The position numbers and the translations under genes are program-made. The notes below the pieces were generated by a model, which saw nothing but the letters and a program-made list of their open reading frames with translations, searched no databases and was not told where the DNA came from. A DNA stretch of 27,205 nucleotides from a virus, in IMG/VR virus record IMGVR_UViG_3300022934_000142, positions 1-27,205 of that record, one strand, 5' to 3'. Below, in pieces: positions 22,862 to 27,205 of this stretch (the stretch's first letter is position 1; each line of letters opens with the position of its first letter).

Positions 22862-23242
22862 AATTGTAGCAGTGTGGTCAATATCTCGGTCAACACTTGA
22901 GTCCGACCTACCACCGTGAATGATAAATGCGGTAGTTGTTGCCCCGCCATTAGCACCTCCACCCGTACCCAATAAAGAACTAATGCCCGAACTAGTCGCA
23001 TCGTGCGGTGGATTTGAATTAGGTTTAGAATAATTGGCGTTACTCATAGCAGAGGTGAAAGTGTGCGTATAAATGCCTGTTCCGCCATCAGTTAAACTAG
23101 CAATGTTAAATGAATCCCTTAATGCAGAGCCATCTGCTTGTCCGTTTGTCCAAGCCTTCGCACTACCATTCACAACATAGTTCGTGGCGATTGACCCAGC
23201 GGTGCTGTGTTCCAGCGTATCTGCTACAATTTTACCAGCCAT
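22844..23242 (-). CDS. Array fibre paralogue 4 (KAW ... HGDLA type)
   Basis: This 132-aa protein opens MAGKIVADTLEHSTAGSIAT, then NYVVNGSAKAWTNGQADG, ALRDSFNIASLTDGGTGIYT and HTFTSAMSNANYSKPNSNPP. A Gly/Ser-rich variable region (LLGTGGGANGGATTTAFIIH) leads to DIDHTATIHGDLA. It is the clearest example of the DSFNxxSxTDGGTGxY domain. The VVNGSAKAW part matches paralogue 1 at the DNA level over 21 bases, while the GTGIYTHTFTSAM part is closest to the paralogue at 23242. Both ends are TAATG overlaps, with the junction block better conserved at its start than at its end. Confidence 0.82.
   Translation of the reverse strand: MAGKIVADTLEHSTAGSIATNYVVNGSAKAWTNGQADGSALRDSFNIASLTDGGTGIYTHTFTSAMSNANYSKPNSNPPHDATSSGISSLLGTGGGANGGATTTAFIIHGGRSDSSVDRDIDHTATIHGDLA
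23150..23169. repeat. Internal KAW DNA block, copy in paralogue 4
   Basis: This block is identical to the one at 20891 over 21 bases. It marks the transition between the N-terminal docking part and the variable tip domain in both genes. Confidence 0.9.
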
Positions 23243-23259
23243 TACGCGAGGTCTCCGTG
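23240..23259. repeat. Junction block copy (exact)
   Basis: The block between paralogues 5 and 4 is identical over 20 bases to those at 20574 and 21412, about 2 kb away, although the genes between them have diverged strongly. Confidence 0.93.
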
Positions 23260-23631
23260 AATAATTGCATTGTGTAAACTATCTGTATTAGAGCCGGATG
23301 AAGTGTGTACTCTTATTTCAAGATTAGTAGTGGTTGTGTTAGTTGAGCCATAACGTGCAAATCTAGTCCCCCCACCAACAGTTAGTGACAAACCACTACT
23401 ATCCATCTGAACACTCATAGCATTAGTAAGTGTGTGAGTGTAAGTGCCAGTGCCATCATCACTTGAAGAACTAAAGTTTAGTGTGTCCTGTTGACCAGCG
23501 GCACTGTCTGCACCTAACCAGCCCTTCGCTAGCCCCTGTTCCAGAGACATAGTAGCAGTAGCGCCAACCGTCACGGTGATGTCGTTGGCGGTGGTCTTGC
23601 CAGTGAGGGTATCTACTTTGATTTCAGACAT
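23242..23631 (-). CDS. Array fibre paralogue 5 (KGW ... HGDLA type)
   Basis: This 129-aa protein starts MSEIKVDTLTGKTTANDITV and continues ATMSLEQGLAKGWLGADSAA, QDTLNFSSSSDDGTGTYTHT and LTNAMSVQMDSSGLSLTVGG. The variable tip ends TSSGSNTDSLHNAIIHGDLA. Its KAW is changed to KGW and the DSFN motif to DTLN, so it is among the more diverged copies. The start is a TGATG overlap and the end lies in an exact copy of the 20-base junction block. The fibre-tip assignment rests on paralogy with its neighbours. Confidence 0.8.
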   Translation of the reverse strand: MSEIKVDTLTGKTTANDITVTVGATATMSLEQGLAKGWLGADSAAGQQDTLNFSSSSDDGTGTYTHTLTNAMSVQMDSSGLSLTVGGGTRFARYGSTNTTTTNLEIRVHTSSGSNTDSLHNAIIHGDLA

Positions 23632-23649
23632 CAGGCTAGGTCTCCAATG
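23629..23649. repeat. Junction block copy (strongly diverged)
   Basis: At the 3' end of paralogue 6 the sequence encodes IGDLA, then a TGATG stop/start overlap. GGAGACCTAG is still recognisable. It marks the upstream edge of the block-containing region. Confidence 0.7.
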
Positions 23650-24050
23650 ATTGATGCAAAGCTGCCAAGAAGATCACTGTCTGCCCCTGCATTAGTTTGG
23701 TCTGAACCATAGCGTGTATTTATTTGCACCTGTGTTGTAGATGGTGCAACGCTACCTTCCATTTGCATACCAGATATTCCTCTTTCGCCCCCAGATGCTT
23801 CTGAAGAAGCCGTCCTATTATGCACCCCACCAAGAAAACATCTGTCAGTTGACGAAGAATATGCGTTAGTAAACGTGCTAGTAAAGTTTCCAGCAGAATC
23901 ATCTGTCAAACTGCTTTGATTTAGACTCCCTTCAACAGATTGGTTTCTAGCATCATAGTTTACCCAATACTTAGCCGCCTCTTGCTTAGTCAGCGTGACT
24001 GGACTGGTGCCATCGCTGGCTGTGATTGTGTCTGCGCGTAGTTCACTCAT
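23631..24050 (-). CDS. Array fibre paralogue 6 (KYW ... GDLA type)
   Basis: An ATG 72 bases upstream is possible, but it would add a Trp/Tyr-rich leader encoded over the end of the previous gene. The ATG at 24050 gives MSELRADTITASDGTSPVTL, matching the docking motif of the array, and forms an ATGA junction. The 139-aa product continues KQEAAKYWVNYDARN, EGSLNQSSLTDDSAGNFTST and FTNAYSSSTDRCFLGG. The tip includes ISGMQMEGSVAPSTTQVQIN and ends FASIIGDLA, so the His of HGDLA is replaced by Ile. This is the first of the six paralogues in transcription order and one of the most diverged. Confidence 0.8.
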   Translation of the reverse strand: MSELRADTITASDGTSPVTLTKQEAAKYWVNYDARNQSVEGSLNQSSLTDDSAGNFTSTFTNAYSSSTDRCFLGGVHNRTASSEASGGERGISGMQMEGSVAPSTTQVQINTRYGSDQTNAGADSDLLGSFASIIGDLA

Positions 24051-24529
24051 GCTATCACCAATGTACCACCAGTAGAAACTGTGATAACCACCCCTGTTGC
24101 TAACGTCAATGGCCCTGCACACAGAGCATTGTCTGTGCCAGCAATTGTCACGCTTGTGTTTAGCTCTTTTTCATGTACGCGGAAGATGTCACCTCTGCCG
24201 CTGGCTGTGTCGCCTGTCGCCCCATTTTCCCCCTGAAAGTAACCAGCAGATCTAAAGCTAATGGTACGTTCAGAAAACCCACGATACACGACATACACGT
24301 TGTTCGTCCCAGATGACGGCGCGGCGTCAAAGGTCAGTGAGGTGCCGTTGGCTGTATATGACTTGCCAACACCCGGCTCCTGCTGGACGTTGTTTACAAA
24401 TACCTCTAGCTCTTCAGATACGTTCACGGCTCGGTTTAGTGTGAACACGGTCGTTGAACCATCGCCACTGAAATACTGGCTGGTTGGAGACTCTAGCGAT
24501 TTTGCGGGTGCGCCGCCTACATAGCTCAT
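24047..24529 (-). CDS. Fibre protein with one GDGST-type domain and a GPLTL tip
   Basis: I start this protein (160 aa) at the ATG at 24529, five codons inside the longest frame, because it follows the repeated junction GGATAAAGACATG. The domain SQYFSGDGSTTVFTLNRAV ... VFVNNVQQEPGVGKSYTAN ... LTFDAAPSSGTNNVYVVYRG is the same type as in the protein at 19848. The end, NALCAGPLTLATGVVITVST and GGTLVIA, is the shared tip module. Between them lies GYFQGENGATGDTASGRGDI, a short collagen-like or linker stretch. It is a probable fibre shaft or tip, placed symmetrically to the 19848 gene on the other side of the array. Confidence 0.8.
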   Translation of the reverse strand: MSYVGGAPAKSLESPTSQYFSGDGSTTVFTLNRAVNVSEELEVFVNNVQQEPGVGKSYTANGTSLTFDAAPSSGTNNVYVVYRGFSERTISFRSAGYFQGENGATGDTASGRGDIFRVHEKELNTSVTIAGTDNALCAGPLTLATGVVITVSTGGTLVIA

Positions 24530-24539
24530 GTCTTTATCC
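24527..24539. repeat. Second junction word GGATAAAGACATG, copy 1
   Basis: On the coding strand it contains a Gly codon, the TAA stop of the C1q-like gene, AGAC and the ATG of the GDGST-type fibre gene. The identical 13 bases recur at 25358. Confidence 0.8.
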
Positions 24540-25031
24540 CACAAACATCATACTAAAGTTACTATACTCAGCAGGAGTATCCGGTACACCAAAACGGTCA
24601 TCCCAACCTGCATATAAAATGTCACCTTCGTTTAATGAGTAAAACAGTGTCGTTCCAGTGCTATATTTATCGTAATCATTGCCCCCAAACTGGTTAATGA
24701 TACGAGTGTAAGTTGACCCGTCATACAAATACACTTGTGCGCTGTGGTAATTTGCAGTTGTTGTATCACAAATAATATAAGTGATTTGGTATATGCCCCC
24801 AAACCCTGTTGGGACTTGTGCGTACCCACCAGCATTTAACAAGTTACCAACATCAACATCCGTAGATGTCCAAGAGGTTGTGTAATCAAAATTGGTATTT
24901 GCCGCAGTCAGAGATGTGCCAGTTGCCACACCTCGCACTGAAAAAACTGGGCGTTGAGGATGTGTAACCAGCCCATTACTGTCTATACTAAGACCAGTTA
25001 CGCCAGTATCTAAGATTTTAGAGATAGGCAT
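24534..25031 (-). CDS. C1q/TNF-like jelly-roll fibre-tip protein (second copy)
   Basis: The start of this 165-aa protein (MPISKILDTGVTGLSIDSNG, LVTHPQRPVFSVRG) combines the array docking module with the opening of a C1q-like domain. It continues FGGIYQITYIICDTTTANYH, VYLYDGSTYTRIINQ and LFYSLNEGDILYAGWDD, and ends EYSNFSMMFVG. The pattern F-GxY-I-Y ... L-xEGDxLYAG ... F-M-VG is what C1q-type domains show. It is only distantly similar to the C1q-like gene at 19358. The upstream junction is TGATG with GGAGA nine bases before the ATG. Role in receptor contact is inferred. Confidence 0.78.
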   Translation of the reverse strand: MPISKILDTGVTGLSIDSNGLVTHPQRPVFSVRGVATGTSLTAANTNFDYTTSWTSTDVDVGNLLNAGGYAQVPTGFGGIYQITYIICDTTTANYHSAQVYLYDGSTYTRIINQFGGNDYDKYSTGTTLFYSLNEGDILYAGWDDRFGVPDTPAEYSNFSMMFVG

Positions 25032-25360
25032 CAGGTGATCTCCAAAATTGACATTGTTACGTCCGCGCCGCTTGCCTGACTTGCCGTAACCTTCAGCACA
25101 TCTGATGCGTTCATAACAATTTTTTGATCACCCCCAACTGCAACGAGTGAAGATCCAACAGGAACGATTGCGTCCTTTACGATATACACATTGTCGCCAT
25201 CATTGTTTTCTAACTGCACATCCACAGTGATTGTAGATGTCAGGATGTTAGCTACATTCAGGCCGATGATGGTTGTTTCTGTGGAAGCTGGGCAGGTGTA
25301 GATTGTAGCCGGACTCGTACCTACCGCTGTGTCTGTAACTGTCTTAAACGAGTTCGCCAT
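25031..25360 (-). CDS. Small conserved phage structural protein
   Basis: This 109-aa protein, MANSFKTVTDTAVGTSPATI, YTCPASTETTIIGLNVANIL, then VDVQLENNDGDNVYIVKDAI, VPVGSSLVAVGGDQKIVMNA and VTMSILEIT, is an all-beta protein. I recognise it from marine phages in nearly this form (pattern PAST-TTxIGLxVAN ... VKxAxVPxGxSLxxxGGDQK ... SxLEIT). It probably forms a small virion decoration or fibre-associated subunit. Its function is not established. It begins after the repeated junction GGATAAAGACATG and ends in a TGATG overlap that also places GGAGA before the next gene. Confidence 0.78.
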   Translation of the reverse strand: MANSFKTVTDTAVGTSPATIYTCPASTETTIIGLNVANILTSTITVDVQLENNDGDNVYIVKDAIVPVGSSLVAVGGDQKIVMNASDVLKVTASQASGADVTMSILEIT

Positions 25361-25370
25361 GTCTTTATCC
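25358..25370. repeat. Second junction word GGATAAAGACATG, copy 2
   Basis: On the coding strand it contains the last Gly codon and TAA stop of the 194-aa gene, AGAC and the ATG of the 109-aa gene. It is identical to the word at 24527. Confidence 0.8.
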
Positions 25371-25949
25371 TAACGCAATTGCAAAAGCCAGCGCTTGCGG
25401 GTCCTGTTCTGTAAGGTTTACAGCAGTGCCGCTGGCATCATTATATATCATCTTCTCTGCTGGCATAGTACAGAACACCGTGCGTGTACCTGCGCCCCAG
25501 CTAATCTTACCATCGCCAAATGTAAGCACGGTATCGTCCGCGAGTGTAACAGCCGTATCCAACACCAAGTTGTTCTGGTCTGTAACAGTTGCTACCGTAA
25601 CAACACCAGATATGCCTGTGCCTCTTACACGCATACCAACAGCAATCGTACCGTTGTTACCGTCCACCGCCACACCCGTAGCTGCCGTTGTAGCACCATT
25701 GACATCAGCAGTAGCTGTAGCACCGCTGCTTTCAAATATGGTATCTCGTGACAAAGTTGTACCAGAAGCGGTGTATGTACCTATACCAACCTCAAAGTCC
25801 GTGCCGTCTGTGCAGGAATAATAGGTGGTGTTGCCATCACCTATTTCAGCGAACGAATCAAATCCACCAAAGGCACCAGCAAGTGTTAACGTGCCAGTGC
25901 CTGTTGTGGTTGTCGTTTCTTTTACACGGTCCTTGATTACTAGGGCCAT
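25365..25949 (-). CDS. Virion structural protein carrying one copy of the DQNN insertion module
   Basis: This 194-aa protein reads MALVIKDRVKETTTTTGTGT, GDGNTTYYSCTDGTDFEVGI and TTLSRDTIFESS in its first third and SWGAGTRTVFCTMPAEKMIY in its last third. Together these give a known small phage structural-protein pattern in which SRDTIxxSS normally runs straight into the WGAGT(K/R)xVFCxxPA segment. Here about 70 residues (76-147) are inserted between them, containing GTIAVGMRVRGTGISG and TVTDQNNLVLDTAVTLADD. The same module occurs twice in the upstream gene. The core function may be head or tail decoration; the insert is probably surface-exposed. The TAATG junction with the 354-aa gene implies coupling. 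Confidence 0.8.
   Translation of the reverse strand: MALVIKDRVKETTTTTGTGTLTLAGAFGGFDSFAEIGDGNTTYYSCTDGTDFEVGIGTYTASGTTLSRDTIFESSGATATADVNGATTAATGVAVDGNNGTIAVGMRVRGTGISGVVTVATVTDQNNLVLDTAVTLADDTVLTFGDGKISWGAGTRTVFCTMPAEKMIYNDASGTAVNLTEQDPQALAFAIALG
25509..25724 (-). repeat. DQNN insertion module, copy in the 194-aa protein
   Basis: This is about 72 residues from TATADVNGATTAATGVAVDG to DDTVLTFGDG, containing RGTGISG and TVTDQNNLVLDTA. Of the three copies it is closest to the one at 26450-26659 in its first half. DNA identity between copies is patchy, so the duplication is not recent. Confidence 0.88.
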
Positions 25950-27013
25950 TACTTCAACTCAATGCTTAGATTACCCGCGTTGATACGGAAGATGTCGCCA
26001 GCAGCAACAGACTTACTTGCGTCCAGTGCGCCAACAAACAGGATGTTCGTGCCATCAAATGTCAGTACAGCGTCATCAGACAATGTCACACTGGTGTCTA
26101 ACACAATGTTGTTTTGATCAGTTACCGTCTGCACTCTTACAACACCGCTTGTAGCACCTGTAATACCTGTGCCAGTAACAATGTCGCCAACTACAATTGT
26201 GCCGTCATTACCATCAACAGCCACATTAGCGGAAGATGTCACTGCACCATTTACGTTTGCATGAGCAATCTGACCATCAGCAACAAAAGCATGAGTTACC
26301 GTGTAGCTGGCGGCAGTACCTGCTGCGGCAGGAAACTCAATGTTGTTGTCGTTAATCACACGCTGTGCATCAGAGATAACTGTGTCCGCCGCTGAGTGTG
26401 CGTAGTCTGTTGTGCTTGAAGCGCCGCGTGTACAACCCGTCAACGTGCTAGTGCCATCAAAGGTTAGCGCCACATCATCCGAAACCGTAATTGCGGTGTC
26501 CACCACAAGGTTGTTTTGATCAGTTACAGTTGTTACATAAACTGTGCCACTAATACCTGTGCCTGTCACTTTCATGCCAACTGCAATCGTGCCAGAGTTA
26601 CCGTCTACAACTAACGCGGTAGAACCAGACAAAGCACCGTTTACATCGGCGGTAGCGGTGCTACCCTTGCCTGTATAGGTGATGATTTCGTCATCAATCG
26701 TAACTGTACCTGAAGCTGGAAAAGCTTCTGCGTCTGCGACATGAATTGATGTGTCGCCCTGTGCGGCTGCTAGACCAAGAGTTGAAACAGACTGCTTCCA
26801 GTTAGCCGCAGTTACTTGTTGACGTGTATAGTCAGCATCGTCTGTGTCAATCTGGACTTCTGTCAAATTGCCTTTTTCAGCGCTGCTGACTGCGGTTGCC
26901 AGCCCAACGTAAATGCTATTGCCGGGCGAAGCAAAAGAAAGAGAGTCGTTCTTAAATATGTAATCCAGAACCCTTCTTTCTAGGTAGGTGGTTGCTGCGT
27001 TTGATGTTGCCAT
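25949..27013 (-). CDS. Virion structural protein carrying two copies of the DQNN insertion module
   Basis: The core of this 354-aa protein is recognisable in three pieces: residues 1-117 (YLERRVLDYIFKNDSLSFAS, SIYVGLATAVSSAEKGNLTE, VTIDDEIITYTGK), residues 189-247 (STLTGCTRGASSTTDYAHSA, IEFPAAAGTAASYTVTHAFV) and the end (NILFVGALDASKSVAAGDIF plus RINAGNLSIEL). Joined together they give a familiar phage protein of about 210 aa. Residues of about 119-188 and 249-322 are two copies of a module with VTDQNN(L/I)V(V/L)DT at the centre. Both inserts fall where a beta-hairpin loop is expected. AGGAG lies before the ATG. It follows the adaptor gene by 16 bases, which suits a tail or connector-associated protein. 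The precise role is unknown. Confidence 0.8.
   Translation of the reverse strand: MATSNAATTYLERRVLDYIFKNDSLSFASPGNSIYVGLATAVSSAEKGNLTEVQIDTDDADYTRQQVTAANWKQSVSTLGLAAAQGDTSIHVADAEAFPASGTVTIDDEIITYTGKGSTATADVNGALSGSTALVVDGNSGTIAVGMKVTGTGISGTVYVTTVTDQNNLVVDTAITVSDDVALTFDGTSTLTGCTRGASSTTDYAHSAADTVISDAQRVINDNNIEFPAAAGTAASYTVTHAFVADGQIAHANVNGAVTSSANVAVDGNDGTIVVGDIVTGTGITGATSGVVRVQTVTDQNNIVLDTSVTLSDDAVLTFDGTNILFVGALDASKSVAAGDIFRINAGNLSIELK
26048..26269 (-). repeat. DQNN insertion module, second copy in the 354-aa protein
   Basis: Residues of about 249-322 run from AHANVNGAVTSSANVAVDGN to DDAVLTFDGT. This copy has three extra residues (ATS) after GTGITG compared with the other two and reads GTIVVGDIVTGTG in place of GTIAVGM. 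The core TVTDQNNIVLDTSVTLSDD is conserved. Confidence 0.88.
26450..26659 (-). repeat. DQNN insertion module, first copy in the 354-aa protein
   Basis: Residues of about 119-188 run from TATADVNGALSGSTALVVDG to DDVALTFDGT and interrupt the segment EIITYTGK / STLTGCTRG, which is contiguous in proteins of this type that I know. The centre reads TVTDQNNLVVDTAITVSDD. Confidence 0.88.
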
Positions 27014-27029
27014 CGTATTTTACTCCTAG

Positions 27030-27205
27030 TTAAGTGCGTGGCCTATCAGGTAGACCTCTCCTGTAGGCATCGCTATTCTCTCTAGCTTCAGCCAAATCCT
27101 TCAGTCTTTGTATTTCCTGTGCGAACCGCTGCTCATAAAGCTGCATCATATCCGCTTCGCCTTTCATGTAAGTATACGCTTCTACTAGCGAACCGTAAAG
27201 AAGAG
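27030..27205 (-). CDS. Probable head-tail adaptor, C-terminal fragment (5' partial)
   Basis: The last 57 codons of a gene entering from the right are visible on the - strand; the frame is open to the window edge. The residues LLYGSLVEAYTYMKGEADMM followed by QLYEQRFAQEIQRLKDLAEA are the helical C-terminal signature of a phage adaptor family that bridges portal and tail (SU10-adaptor-like). In that family the ending LYGxLxEAxxYxKxxxxxxxYExRFxxxLxxL is typical. The terminal residues are basic (YRRGLPDRPRT). Being the first gene of the visible late operon and directly before tail genes fits a connector role. The N-terminal beta domain lies outside the window, so the call depends on this short segment. 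Confidence 0.7.
   Translation of the reverse strand, partial: LLYGSLVEAYTYMKGEADMMQLYEQRFAQEIQRLKDLAEARENSDAYRRGLPDRPRT

Noticed and set aside
24051-24122. 24-residue N-terminal extension of the sixth array paralogue
   Set aside because: It overlaps the end of the previous fibre gene and breaks the docking motif pattern. The ATG at 24050 matches all paralogues and the ATGA junction style.
19358-25031. Diversity-generating retroelement acting on the fibre tips
   Set aside because: No reverse transcriptase gene and no template/variable repeat pair with adenine-biased changes are visible. The repeats found are gene-border and domain repeats.
1-27205. tRNA genes, integrase, attachment sites or insertion sequences
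   Set aside because: I saw no cloverleaf-like segments, tyrosine or serine recombinase motifs, transposase motifs or terminal inverted repeats. The window is almost fully covered by phage genes.

Overview
This window is part of a tailed-phage genome (Caudoviricetes), most likely a marine podovirus-type phage. The evidence is a phage-type family A DNA polymerase next to a UvrD-like helicase, a T4-type lysozyme, a tail-nozzle-like beta-propeller protein, a tail-collar fibre, several Ala/Gly/Gln-rich virion proteins, and many small tail-fibre proteins of types I know mainly from marine metagenome phages, pelagiphages and cyanophages. The DNA is not obviously AT-rich, which argues mildly against a SAR11 host. 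A SAR116/roseobacter-type alphaproteobacterium or a cyanobacterium is possible, but the host cannot be fixed from this sequence. No integrase, terminase, portal or capsid gene lies in the window. Those genes probably lie to the right (head and connector) and left (rest of replication).

Layout. About 1-2.8 kb on the + strand is the end of a replication cluster: helicase C-terminus, DUF6378-like protein, DNA polymerase I, a zinc-ribbon protein and a small Cys-containing protein, joined by short overlaps. At about 2.74-2.80 kb it meets a convergent late operon on the - strand that fills the rest of the window. Read in the direction of transcription (right to left) the late operon holds: the C-terminal end of a probable head-tail adaptor (27.2-27.0 kb); three structural proteins (27.0-25.0 kb); an unusually long tandem array of small fibre-like genes (25.0-17.3 kb); a 56-aa gene; a 60-bp-periodic repeat protein; a tail-collar fibre; a nozzle-like protein with a large repeat insertion; a 75-aa protein; four probable internal/ejection proteins (11.6-3.4 kb); a lysozyme; and a second zinc-ribbon protein. 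Almost every boundary is an ATGA, TAATG or TGATG overlap or a gap of a few bases, so translational coupling is likely throughout. No stretch over 300 bases lacks a gene.

The most unusual part is 19.3-25.0 kb. Six paralogous genes of about 130-140 codons share a short N-terminal motif, an internal K-A-W...D-(S/T)-(F/L)-N-like domain and a C-terminal (H)GDLA peptide. The DNA encoding that peptide is repeated at gene junctions, and it also places a Shine-Dalgarno-like GGAGA about nine bases before the next start codon. This looks like a self-compatible gene-cassette array for tail-fibre tips. Other modular signs are: one domain of about 70 aa inserted at three sites in two neighbouring structural genes; a run of domains of about 76 aa inserted into the nozzle protein; and a protein built from nine exact 20-residue units. 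All functional calls rest on motif recognition by eye; no database search was run.
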